A stretch of 39,678 nt of DNA, taken from the NCBI GenBank assembly GCA_910588845.1, contig CAJURU010000027.1:1-39678 (forward strand), written 5' to 3'. The stretch comes from an uncultured Lachnospiraceae bacterium (lineage in GTDB: Bacteria; Bacillota; Clostridia; Lachnospirales; Lachnospiraceae). Positions 7,724 through 16,482 of this stretch are shown in pieces. The notes beneath the pieces were generated by a model. The model had not been told where the DNA came from, did no database searches, and saw nothing but the letters and a program-made list of their open reading frames with translations. Each line of letters opens with the position of its first letter. Positions within the stretch are counted from its first letter, which is position 1. Made by a program: the position numbers and the translations under genes.

Positions 7724-9850
7724 CTATTGTTTCCGAAAATCATAGTCACCGCTGTCAGGTACATAAATAACAGTTCCGCCTTTATAGATCGTACCGTCTC
7801 CTACGACTTTCCATTTTCCTTTGCCCAGTTTATAAGCCGTTCCTTTTTTCAGTGAATAAACTCCATTTTTCTCAATCCCGTCACGCACCCAGGTCTCATT
7901 TACTGTTATTTTATAAGAAATTTTATTCCCCGCCAGATCTGTAGCCACAATCTTATGTACTGCATTATCCGGCTGAATCGCATATTGACCCTTTTGGGAC
8001 TTTACTTTTTTACCATCAATGGTTACCGTATCAAGATTATCGTCCTTGACTGTAAACTTCACCGTACCATAATAATCGCGTCCATCCTTAACGCCAGAAA
8101 TTGTCGGTGCTGTGGTATCAATGACAATTCCCTGAGAGTTCGCGTATGTGGTGTTGCCCGCGCTGTCGCTTGCCTTTGCGTACAAGACATACCTTCCGTC
8201 AGATTTCAAGGCCACTGCGGACGCGCCATTTTTCCATTTTCCGCCAATCTTCTCTTCAATCTCCTGAGGCGTATAATTCCTATTCTGTGAGAAAAGGTCT
8301 TTATCTGCAAGATAATAGCTAACTGCAATTTCTCCTGCGCCGCCCTGCGCATCCAACGCTTTGAGATTAAATTGCTGCGCTTTGTTAAAGAGCAAATCAA
8401 ATGAAACTTTGCCTGCAAAAGATTGCCAGTTATAATCTGTACCGTCTAAAGATATTTCCATCTTAGGAGGCTGTACCGGCGTCTCCTCCGAAGATTCTTT
8501 CTGGAAACTCACTACAAGGGTAATATCGTATTCAGGCATGACAAAACACCCATTGCCATCGCCGCCCATCGGTACTATAATTAACTCGCCATTTGTATCG
8601 TCTGTCTTGCGATAAGTAATAACTTGGGTTTTATATCCAGCTGAAGGATAAGTCTCCACCGTAACTGTCTGCCCTGACACAGCCTTCTCTATTTCTTTTC
8701 CATTCACCTTAGCAGCATAAGTTCCGTTCCTTGACTCAGCGCTATTAATCGCATACTCATGCGTCTTATCGCCCCCCGGCTCATTCCCTCCGGGTTCATT
8801 TCCGCCCGGCTCGTTTCCTCCCGGCTCATTCCCACCTGGTTCGTTTCCTCCAGGTTCATTCCCTCCGGGTTCGTTTCCTCCAGGCTCATTTTTCTTAATT
8901 GTAACGGCGTTTGTAAAAAACGAAATAGTATTGCCGCCTTTAATGTAACTAACCTTACAGCAATAAGTTCCATCCTCACCACTGTATGTCATCTTACCTA
9001 CTTCCCCGTCTTCCCCTTCAAACCGGCTCACGGTGACAGATACCTGCAAGCTGTTCGGATTCAGATTGTTCTGCATATGAAGAATGCACTCCCCGCTTGC
9101 CAGCGAAGTTGCATAAAATACATTGTTATTGCGATCAAACGTCTCCAGATAATGGGAACCGTTCGGTGTTTTAAGATAGCCGCTAAAATACTGCTGCGGA
9201 TTCGTTCCACCGTCTATATTCTTTACTGCTACCACATCGCCTCTCTGCAAAGGAAGGCTCAACTCCATATAGGACTGCTCGCTTGCGGCTATCCATTTGC
9301 AGCTCTCACTATTATAAACAGCATTTACACTGGAAGAAACTTTGATTTGCTCAGACTCGTCATGATAATTTCCAATGTCCACTGCCTTACGCTCATGAAG
9401 CCATTGGTAATAGAAATCCCCTCTATCCTGCGCACTGCCATCGCCGATGACTACTGTAGGATTCTCAGCTGTTATGGGTTCAGCTGCGTATTCCGGCACC
9501 CAATTCGGAGCCAGGATAATATTCTCGGCTGCAAAATACCCTGTCATATATGCAGGCCATTCCGCCTGATTCTCGCTTACCCATCTACTGGCGACTGTAT
9601 AATTTGATTCATCCAGCCTCCACAGCCTGTAGCCGTCTCTCTTGTAACCGATTGGACAGTTCTCATTGACGTCTTCTGCATACTTTCCCGTGTCATCGGA
9701 CACATACATGTTTGACGTCACCCTCGCGGAACCCGTATACAGCTTGAGATTTGCAAGCTCGTCATCCGCACTAACCGCAGCGGGTACAATAGCAAGGCCT
9801 AGCACAAATGCTAGGCAAAGAGAAAGCCATCCTTTCCATTTCTTTTTCAT
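7724..9850 (-). CDS. Secreted multi-domain protein with Ig-like modules and an NEPGG spacer
   Basis: 708 aa. Signal peptide MKKKWKGWLSLCLAFVLG..., cleavage expected after VSA near residue 28. The N-terminal 300 residues are a unique beta-rich region ending in a CKVSYIKGGNTISFF strand; then eight exact NEPGG units; an InlB-like beta domain; an Ig-like region with SDSAGNTTYANS and DTTAPTISG signatures (bacterial Ig type); and a C-terminal small domain (KGTAYKLGKGKWKV). No LPxTG or membrane anchor is visible. The start is set at 9850: AGGAGG is 10 bases upstream of this ATG but only 1 base from the ATG at 9859, which overlaps the stop of the HD-GYP gene. It is probably translationally coupled to that gene. 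It may be the ligand-binding or structural partner of the FecR protein; function is not known. Confidence 0.83.
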   Translation of the reverse strand: MKKKWKGWLSLCLAFVLGLAIVPAAVSADDELANLKLYTGSARVTSNMYVSDDTGKYAEDVNENCPIGYKRDGYRLWRLDESNYTVASRWVSENQAEWPAYMTGYFAAENIILAPNWVPEYAAEPITAENPTVVIGDGSAQDRGDFYYQWLHERKAVDIGNYHDESEQIKVSSSVNAVYNSESCKWIAASEQSYMELSLPLQRGDVVAVKNIDGGTNPQQYFSGYLKTPNGSHYLETFDRNNNVFYATSLASGECILHMQNNLNPNSLQVSVTVSRFEGEDGEVGKMTYSGEDGTYCCKVSYIKGGNTISFFTNAVTIKKNEPGGNEPGGNEPGGNEPGGNEPGGNEPGGNEPGGNEPGGDKTHEYAINSAESRNGTYAAKVNGKEIEKAVSGQTVTVETYPSAGYKTQVITYRKTDDTNGELIIVPMGGDGNGCFVMPEYDITLVVSFQKESSEETPVQPPKMEISLDGTDYNWQSFAGKVSFDLLFNKAQQFNLKALDAQGGAGEIAVSYYLADKDLFSQNRNYTPQEIEEKIGGKWKNGASAVALKSDGRYVLYAKASDSAGNTTYANSQGIVIDTTAPTISGVKDGRDYYGTVKFTVKDDNLDTVTIDGKKVKSQKGQYAIQPDNAVHKIVATDLAGNKISYKITVNETWVRDGIEKNGVYSLKKGTAYKLGKGKWKVVGDGTIYKGGTVIYVPDSGDYDFRKQ
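8771..8890 (-). repeat. 15-base tandem repeat, 8 units (NEPGG)
   Basis: Eight in-frame 15-base units encoding Asn-Glu-Pro-Gly-Gly, with synonymous third-base differences between units. It is a flexible spacer; the period is a multiple of three, so slippage would change length and not frame. Confidence 0.9.
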
Positions 9851-9855
9851 GTTAC

Positions 9856-11316
9856 TCATACCTCCTTTTTCAATGCCTCAGAAAGCCATTCGACAATCTG
9901 GCCATCCACCTTTCCTTCTTCTGCCATGTTTCTCAGCATAGTAATGGATTTATTGTCTGGAATCGCATTTTTATAGGGGCGAATCGCCGTCAGGGCATCA
10001 TAGATATCAGCCACAGTCAGGATTCGTGTCTCCAAATCCAGTTCCTTTGCAGTCAAATGCTTTGGATAACCGGTTCCATTCAGAAATTCGTGGTGGGATG
10101 CCGCCCACTTGGGCACAATGGCAAAATTCTTATTAAACCGAACCTTGCTGAGAATCTTTTCCGTCACCACTACATGATTCTTCATTACCTCCCGCTCTTC
10201 TACCGTCAGGGTTCCCTGGCGTATGCTCAGGCAATTTTTCTCCTTATCTGTTATATATTTCGTCACTTTTCCATTTTCTTTTATATGTTTCTTTAAAGAA
10301 ATACGGCTAACTCGATCATAACTTTCATTATCCAGATACCCCACCGCATCAATTTTATGTATAAAGGCAAGGTCTGCTTTTAAATCTGCGATTTGCTCCC
10401 TGTATTCCTCCTCCGTAATCCGGCCTCTAAGCATATCAACTTCATAGAGAGATTCCAGCAGTTCAAACCGCTCTTCCACCTTCGCAAGCTCATCGCCGAG
10501 GCGGGTTGCCTTGTCCATTACTCCAAGCGGCACCACTATCTTACCGATATCATGGAGAAGCGCTGCAAGCAATAACTTCTCCTTTCTATTCTGATCAAAG
10601 AATTCTTCGCTCTGTCCCTTTTGATGCAGTTCAGAAATGTAGTCTGCTAAAATCTGCGAGTATTTCGCAACGTTGCGCGTATGGGAAGCATTATAGGGCG
10701 AACGTTCATCCAGAACTGTCGTCAACGCCTCTACAAATGAATAGAGCTGCGCTTTTAACTCCTCCATATATGTAAGATTCGTCAGCTCAATCGCCGCCAT
10801 CGAACCTAAGGAACGGATAATTATATCAAACTGCTTGTCAAAAGGTATGACATTACCTTCCTTATCCATGGCATTGATTAACTGCAACACGCCTATTAAC
10901 TCATTTTCATTGTTCTCCAAAGGAATGACAAGCTGGGATTTCGTATGGTAACCAGTCAATGAATCGTACTGTTTCGGGCCGGAAAAGTCAAAGCGATCGC
11001 TGTCATAGACATCCGGTATATTGACAATCTCTCTGTGAATCGCTGTGTAGGCGCAGACATTTTCTTCTTTCATGGCAACCGGCGGCATATCAATCGCTTC
11101 CCCGCCCACGCCTCTGCTGATTCCCATAGAAAGCGTCTTCATGATTTTAAATGTCAGCTTATCATTCTCATATAGATATAAGGTGCTGGCATCACAATTA
11201 GTGACCTCCATCCCACTCTCGAGAATAGACGCCAGGATTTCATTCCTGTCCCTGCCTGTGGACAGATTGATGCCAATATTTAATATTTTTTTAAAATCTT
11301 CATATTCCAGACGCAT
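9856..11316 (-). CDS. GAF domain / HD-GYP domain protein (predicted cyclic-di-GMP phosphodiesterase)
   Basis: 486 aa, cytoplasmic. The N-terminal GAF domain (about 15-175) could bind a cyclic nucleotide or other small ligand. The C-terminal HD-GYP domain (about 195-480) keeps the metal ligands: HTRN, LLHDIGK, the KNH helix, HHEFLNGTGYP (the GYP signature) and DIYDALT. Family knowledge: HD-GYP proteins hydrolyse c-di-GMP or other cyclic dinucleotides. An insert of about 80 residues between the HDIGK and the KNH helix carries coiled-coil-like Glu/Lys segments. GGAGAGATTAG precedes the ATG. Placed next to an adenylate cyclase, the GAF domain is a natural candidate cAMP receptor (inference). Its stop overlaps the next gene. 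Confidence 0.9.
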   Translation of the reverse strand: MRLEYEDFKKILNIGINLSTGRDRNEILASILESGMEVTNCDASTLYLYENDKLTFKIMKTLSMGISRGVGGEAIDMPPVAMKEENVCAYTAIHREIVNIPDVYDSDRFDFSGPKQYDSLTGYHTKSQLVIPLENNENELIGVLQLINAMDKEGNVIPFDKQFDIIIRSLGSMAAIELTNLTYMEELKAQLYSFVEALTTVLDERSPYNASHTRNVAKYSQILADYISELHQKGQSEEFFDQNRKEKLLLAALLHDIGKIVVPLGVMDKATRLGDELAKVEERFELLESLYEVDMLRGRITEEEYREQIADLKADLAFIHKIDAVGYLDNESYDRVSRISLKKHIKENGKVTKYITDKEKNCLSIRQGTLTVEEREVMKNHVVVTEKILSKVRFNKNFAIVPKWAASHHEFLNGTGYPKHLTAKELDLETRILTVADIYDALTAIRPYKNAIPDNKSITMLRNMAEEGKVDGQIVEWLSEALKKEV

Positions 11317-11327
11317 CTAATCTCTCC

Positions 11328-12122
11328 TTATCTTTGCTGGTGAAAGGGATATATCTTATGCTGCTCCATATATTCCAGCGACATCCGCTGCCCTTCACAG
11401 CCACTCACTTCCACCAATACGCTTGTCTCTATACCATACTCCTCCATCAATCTGCTGTATTCATTCCAGTCAATCTTACCCTGCCCTACCGGCTGATGCA
11501 AGTCATTTTTCCAATTATTGTCATTTATATGCATATGCCTGATATAAGGCGCCAGCGCTCTCACCCACTCCTGCTGTGGGCAATCGGTCAGCGCCGCATG
11601 CGCATAATCCAGGCAGATACCGAAATTCTCCACCCCTTTCATAGCCTCTGCCAAGTCTGCCATTACATCCGGGGCTTCATCAAACATATTTTCCATATAA
11701 ATCTGCTGCCTAGGGTAAGCCTCCGCCAACTCTGAGAAAAAACGCAGGTTCGCCTCATGCCAAAGCCTGAGATAGTTCTCGGCACGAAATCTCCCCAATC
11801 TCCCTGTATGGAAAACCACGCCCCTAAGCCCCATACGGCTGGCAATCTCCATGGATTGGCGCAGCCGCAGCATGGACGCGTCCCGGATTAAGGGATCGCT
11901 GCTATGAATCGTTACATCCAGGAACGCCCCATGCATCGTATCCTGTGAAAAATCACTGCGGTACTTGGCGTAAAACTCAATAATTTCTTCCTGTCTCCCC
12001 TGGTCACCGAGGACTTCCGGTATAAAAAAATCATTATATTCAAACGCACATCCATATTCTTCTGCCAGACGGATCGACGCTTGCATATCCGCCCGGTCAG
12101 GAATAACGTATCTTCTGCTCAT
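11328..12122 (-). CDS. Sugar phosphate isomerase/epimerase-like TIM-barrel protein
   Basis: 264 aa of the xylose-isomerase-like/AP endonuclease 2 TIM-barrel family. Metal-ligand positions typical of the family are visible: a His in TMHGAF, a His in VVFHTG, Glu in YMENMF, Asp/His in ICLDYAHA, His-His in IRHMHIND, and the C-terminal VLVEVSG. The substrate cannot be read from the sequence. The start codon follows directly on the stop codon of the cyclase gene (TAA-ATG), so the two are translationally coupled. A sugar isomerase between a cyclase and an HD-GYP protein is unexpected; it might make or degrade the sensed ligand, or be a passenger. Confidence 0.85.
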   Translation of the reverse strand: MSRRYVIPDRADMQASIRLAEEYGCAFEYNDFFIPEVLGDQGRQEEIIEFYAKYRSDFSQDTMHGAFLDVTIHSSDPLIRDASMLRLRQSMEIASRMGLRGVVFHTGRLGRFRAENYLRLWHEANLRFFSELAEAYPRQQIYMENMFDEAPDVMADLAEAMKGVENFGICLDYAHAALTDCPQQEWVRALAPYIRHMHINDNNWKNDLHQPVGQGKIDWNEYSRLMEEYGIETSVLVEVSGCEGQRMSLEYMEQHKIYPFHQQR

Positions 12123-13925
12123 TTACTTTTTCACCTCGTCTAACTGATATACAAATACTCCATTGCTCTTTCCTTTCAATGGAATCTCGCCAATCGGCGT
12201 TACGCTTATTCGGTCTTTCACCGCTTCGTATACATCCTCGCTAATCAAAATCTGTCCCCGTTTAGCGTTACTCTCCAAGCGCGCAGCCGTGTTGACAGTA
12301 TCGCCAATTGCCGTGTAATCCATACGGAACTCACAGCCGATATTGCCAACGACTGCATTTCCGCAGTTGACGCCGATGCCAAAAGCAACGCTCTTACCGA
12401 AACGCTTCTCAAATTTATCTGCAAGCGCGTCTGCGCCCGCCCTCATATCCCAAGCCGTACAGACTGCACGGAAAATATAATCGTCCAGCTCAAACGGCGC
12501 GTTGAACACCGCCATTGTAGCGTCTCCCACAAACTTATCAAGTGTGCCGCCATTATCAAAAATAGACCTGGTCGTAAGGCTTAAATACTCATTTAAGATT
12601 TCCACAACCTCCTCGGGCTGCATACTCTCCGACATTGTTGTAAAGCCGCGGATATCCACAAACAGTACGGCAACATGGCGGTTTTCTCCGCCAAGTACCA
12701 GTTCAAAATCCTTGTCTTTGCTAATTTTATCGACTACCTGCGGAGCCACATACTGTTTAAACACATTGACTACCCGCCGCCTGCGCATAATCTCTGTAAG
12801 ATACCCCTGAATGACCCGTGCAAGAAAAATAAGCGCAAGCACAAGCGGAAACAGTATCACAGGCACAATACTGCCTCGCTGGTACATAATCTTGACAAAT
12901 ACAATATCAAGCACGGTCAATGCAAGCAGCATGATACCAGAAGGCATCATCCCCAGCTTGTGCGCCGCCAAGAAAAACAATCCGCACAATATTCCTGCTA
13001 CAATTGCATAGACAAGTGGAGAAAACGGTATCTGTGTCTTCCCCTCCAACAGAGCCTCAATGATATTGGCATGGATTTCCACCCCATACATCTGGCTGTT
13101 ATGTGAAATTGCCGGCGTGTAGGAGTCCTGCATTCCTACGGCATAAGCGCCTACCAGCACGACCGCCCCCTGGAAAATGTTAGCATCAACACTGCCGTCC
13201 AAAACATCTGCCATAGATACTACGCTGTAACCGCCCGGCTTCCCTGAATATGTGAAATAAAATCGGTTGCTTTTGCCATATGTAACCGGAAAAGACACCT
13301 CTTTCCCCTGACTTTCCTGATATATTTTATATATCTGGGAGGACAGGCTGTATGCCCGCTCCCCCTCATAATCAATGTAAGCCATCGCCTGGCGCACGTA
13401 ACCGTCCGCATCCACTGTCGTGTTGGCATATCCGCTGACTGCACTGTCACGGAGGCTCTGATAAGGCTCAATCACATAATCTACATGGTATGGATTATAG
13501 GTGACTTGACCATTTTCATCTTTTTCCGGCATTTCCTTGAAAGAAAAGCTCCGCGCCACTACAACATTACCCGCCGCTTTACATGCCTTGGCAAAGTGGT
13601 TGTCTGCGGTCTCATCCGCCTCCTCACTGTAAATCACATCGAATCCGATAACTGCCGGCTTTGCCGACGCGTCTGCATTCAACATTTCCACCAATTGAGC
13701 CGGGATGTCCCTGCTCCATGTATTGACCGGACCATACTGTTCTAAAGTCTTATCGTCGATGCCTATGATATAAATCTTCTTATTTGTCACAGATTCCCGC
13801 TGATTCAGCCGATCAGAAATGCCCATGTCCCAAAAACCTGCTGCGCCGAAATATTGGAAAACCACGGTTACCAGGATAATTGCTATCGTGATCGCCGCCG
13901 TCTTTACTCTGCCTGAACTTTTCAT
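12123..13925 (-). CDS. CHASE2-domain class III adenylate cyclase
   Basis: 600 aa. N-terminal membrane helix, an extracytoplasmic CHASE2 sensor (about 35-290), three membrane helices (about 295-370), then a class III cyclase domain (about 410-590). Catalytic residues are present: metal Asp in LFVDIRGFT and in KFVGDA, adenine-selecting Lys in TLDKFVGD, and the IGDTVNTAARLE segment with transition-state Asn/Arg. It should convert ATP to cAMP in response to an extracellular signal. The start at 13925 (MKSSGRVK) is preferred because GGAGAG lies 7 bases upstream; the ATG at 13946 has no ribosome binding site. It lies 25 bases after clpC and is coupled to the isomerase. Class III cyclases of this layout are less common in Clostridia than in Proteobacteria or Cyanobacteria. 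Confidence 0.92.
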   Translation of the reverse strand: MKSSGRVKTAAITIAIILVTVVFQYFGAAGFWDMGISDRLNQRESVTNKKIYIIGIDDKTLEQYGPVNTWSRDIPAQLVEMLNADASAKPAVIGFDVIYSEEADETADNHFAKACKAAGNVVVARSFSFKEMPEKDENGQVTYNPYHVDYVIEPYQSLRDSAVSGYANTTVDADGYVRQAMAYIDYEGERAYSLSSQIYKIYQESQGKEVSFPVTYGKSNRFYFTYSGKPGGYSVVSMADVLDGSVDANIFQGAVVLVGAYAVGMQDSYTPAISHNSQMYGVEIHANIIEALLEGKTQIPFSPLVYAIVAGILCGLFFLAAHKLGMMPSGIMLLALTVLDIVFVKIMYQRGSIVPVILFPLVLALIFLARVIQGYLTEIMRRRRVVNVFKQYVAPQVVDKISKDKDFELVLGGENRHVAVLFVDIRGFTTMSESMQPEEVVEILNEYLSLTTRSIFDNGGTLDKFVGDATMAVFNAPFELDDYIFRAVCTAWDMRAGADALADKFEKRFGKSVAFGIGVNCGNAVVGNIGCEFRMDYTAIGDTVNTAARLESNAKRGQILISEDVYEAVKDRISVTPIGEIPLKGKSNGVFVYQLDEVKK

Positions 13926-13950
13926 ATGAACTCTCTCCACATCCAATTAT

Positions 13951-16398
13951 TTACACAACTGTAAACTGCACTTCTTTCTTGCTCATCGTAACTTCCACCT
14001 GATCCCCGCGTTTCACCCTGCCTGCTAATACTTCCTCAGCAAGACCGTCTTCCAACTCATTCTGAATTTTCCTGCGCAGGGGACGCGCGCCGTACTTGGG
14101 TTCATAAGCTGTCTCCACAATATGGCTTTTGACACTGCCTGTAATTTGCAGCGTAATCCCCATCTGATCCTTACAACGCGCGATCAGGGACTTCGCCATC
14201 AATGTGACAATCTTCTTCATGTCTTCCTTCGTCAATGCATGGAAGACAATCGTCTCATCAATACGGTTTAAAAACTCCGGTTTAAAAATCCGTCGTACCT
14301 CCTCCATAACGCTTCCTTTCATGCGTTCATAATCGTGCTTTGCATCCTCCACGGAAGCAAAACCAAGCGCCTTGGGCTCGATAATCGACTGCGCCCCGGC
14401 ATTGGAGGTCATGATAATAATAGTGTTTTTAAAATCTACTTTCCTGCCCTGGGCGTCAGTGATATGCCCATCGTCCAATACTTGCAGCAAAATATTAAAT
14501 ACATCCGGGTGCGCTTTCTCAATTTCATCGAAAAGAATCACAGAATATGGATTGCGTCTTACCTTTTCACTGAGCTGCCCGCCTTCGTCATACCCTACAT
14601 AGCCGGGAGGCGAACCAATCATCTTCGACACGCTGTGTTTCTCCATATACTCTGACATATCCACGCGTATCATGGAGTCCTCGCTGCCAAACATAGCTTC
14701 CGCTAACGCTTTGGAAATCTCCGTCTTGCCGACGCCCGTTGGCCCCAGAAACAAAAACGAACCGATGGGGCGATTGGGGTCTTTGAGCCCAACTCTACCG
14801 CGACGCACTGCTTTCGCCACGGCGCTGACGGCTTCCTCCTGTCCAATCACGCGCTTGTGCAGCACGCTTTCCAGTCTACGCAGTTTAGCGCCCTCTTCCT
14901 CGGCAAGCTTCTTCACCGGAATCTTTGTCCACTGCGCAATTACTTCCGCGATTTCGTTCTCACCCACTTGTGCCTTTTTCTGTTTTAACGATTTCCTGGT
15001 CTTTTTTTGCAGCTTTTGTGACTCACTCTGCAATTCTTCCTTTTCTCTGCGCAGTTCAGAGGCCAAATCTAAGTCTAAATTACGGATTGCCTCTTCCTGC
15101 TCCTCCGTAATGCGGTTGATTTCGGCGGCAATCTCCTGCATTCTCTCAGATGATTTCACACCCTGCAAACGTACGCGGGCCGCCGCTTCATCCATGAGAT
15201 CAATCGCCTTATCCGGCAGGAATCGGTCTGAAATGTACCGTTCGGACAACCTCGCCGCAGCCTCTAAACTCTCATCCGTAATTACAACTTGGTGGTGCTT
15301 TTCATAAAACCTGCGCAGCCCTTTCAAAATCTCAATCGTATCTTCCACGGACGGCTCCTCCACCATCACCGGCTGGAACCGCCGCTCCAAAGCTGCGTCC
15401 CGCTCAATATACTTGCGGTACTCTTCCACCGTAGTTGCGCCAATCATTTGCATTTCGCCTCTGGCCAGATAGGGCTTTAGGATGTTGGAGGCGTCCATGG
15501 CTCCCTCCGCACCCCCGGCGCCGATAATCGTATGCAGTTCATCCATAAACAGCAAAATATTCCCCGCCCCTATCACCTCACGGATCACCTTCTTGATGCG
15601 CTCCTCAAACTCTCCTCTGTATTTCGATCCGGCAATCATGCTTGATAAGTCCAGCGTTATCACACGTTTATCCGCCACTGAATCGGGCACAAGCCCCAAA
15701 GAAATTTGCTGCGCCAAGCCTTCTGCAATTGCCGTCTTACCTACGCCTGGCTCTCCAATCAGGCAAGGATTATTCTTTCCACGGCGGCTCAAAATCTGAA
15801 TTACACGCCGGATTTCCTCTTTCCTGCCAATGACGGGATCAAGTCGTCCTTCCTGTGCCAGACGGGTCAAATCCCTGGAATATTGATCCAGCACCGGCGT
15901 CGCCTGCAAATTCTTCTTCCTGATCTTTGCTGATTTTAACTCCTCCTTAGAAAAGCTTCCCTCCTGGCCCATTGCCACCAAAAGCTCTACATAGAGCTTT
16001 TGCAAATTAATCCCCATGGTATTTAATAGCCGTACGGAGGCCGATTCATTTTCTTTTAAGAGCGCAAGAAGCAAATGCTCTGTGCCGACCTGCTCACTTT
16101 CAAAACGCGCGGCTTCCTTTTCTGCGGTATCGAGTACATGCTGAGTTCTCGGTGAATACCCATCCCTGTCTAACAACACTGCTCCCTCTCCCGGTGCAAT
16201 CAACTCCTCAATCATCTCTAAGAGTTTCTCTTCCTCCACCTGGTTATCCAAAAGTACCTGCGCTGCCACGCCATGTTTTTCCTGAATCAGTCCTGCCAGA
16301 ATATGCTCTGTTCCCACATAATTATGTCCAAGCTTTTTGGATAGCTTGCCTGCAAGCTCCAACGCCCTTTTGGCCTGACCTGTATACTGTCTATGCAT
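13951..16398 (-). CDS. clpC: ATP-dependent Clp protease ATP-binding subunit ClpC
   Basis: 815 aa Hsp100 unfoldase that feeds ClpP. Two Clp-N repeats (1-145), AAA+ module 1 with Walker A GEPGVGKTA (about 205), a middle UVR-type segment (EEAIRNLDLDLASELRREKE region, about 425), AAA+ module 2 with GPTGVGKTE (about 550), and the ALGFAS tripeptide region that contacts ClpP. AGGAGG sits 5 bases before the ATG. ctsR, mcsA and mcsB, the usual operon partners, are absent, and neither a CtsR operator nor a CIRCE element is visible in the 84 bases upstream, so heat-shock control is not the usual kind or lies further upstream. Confidence 0.96.
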   Translation of the reverse strand: MHRQYTGQAKRALELAGKLSKKLGHNYVGTEHILAGLIQEKHGVAAQVLLDNQVEEEKLLEMIEELIAPGEGAVLLDRDGYSPRTQHVLDTAEKEAARFESEQVGTEHLLLALLKENESASVRLLNTMGINLQKLYVELLVAMGQEGSFSKEELKSAKIRKKNLQATPVLDQYSRDLTRLAQEGRLDPVIGRKEEIRRVIQILSRRGKNNPCLIGEPGVGKTAIAEGLAQQISLGLVPDSVADKRVITLDLSSMIAGSKYRGEFEERIKKVIREVIGAGNILLFMDELHTIIGAGGAEGAMDASNILKPYLARGEMQMIGATTVEEYRKYIERDAALERRFQPVMVEEPSVEDTIEILKGLRRFYEKHHQVVITDESLEAAARLSERYISDRFLPDKAIDLMDEAAARVRLQGVKSSERMQEIAAEINRITEEQEEAIRNLDLDLASELRREKEELQSESQKLQKKTRKSLKQKKAQVGENEIAEVIAQWTKIPVKKLAEEEGAKLRRLESVLHKRVIGQEEAVSAVAKAVRRGRVGLKDPNRPIGSFLFLGPTGVGKTEISKALAEAMFGSEDSMIRVDMSEYMEKHSVSKMIGSPPGYVGYDEGGQLSEKVRRNPYSVILFDEIEKAHPDVFNILLQVLDDGHITDAQGRKVDFKNTIIIMTSNAGAQSIIEPKALGFASVEDAKHDYERMKGSVMEEVRRIFKPEFLNRIDETIVFHALTKEDMKKIVTLMAKSLIARCKDQMGITLQITGSVKSHIVETAYEPKYGARPLRRKIQNELEDGLAEEVLAGRVKRGDQVEVTMSKKEVQFTVV

Positions 16399-16482
16399 TG
16401 ATTCCTCCTGTCAACCTATGAATTTCCTTTATTATTAATCTTCGTTACAGTTCAGCTCATAAATTTGGCGATGGCTGAAATG

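Noticed and set aside
8771..8890. Possible CRISPR-like array
   Set aside because: Units are contiguous 15-mers without spacers and code in frame for NEPGG; no cas genes.
8759..9607. Plus-strand open frame of 282 codons opposite the secreted protein gene
   Set aside because: Its start is the reverse of the NEPGG repeat; no ribosome binding site or domain.
16399..16482. CtsR or CIRCE element before clpC
   Set aside because: Neither the GGTCAAA tandem nor the TTAGCACTC inverted repeat is present.
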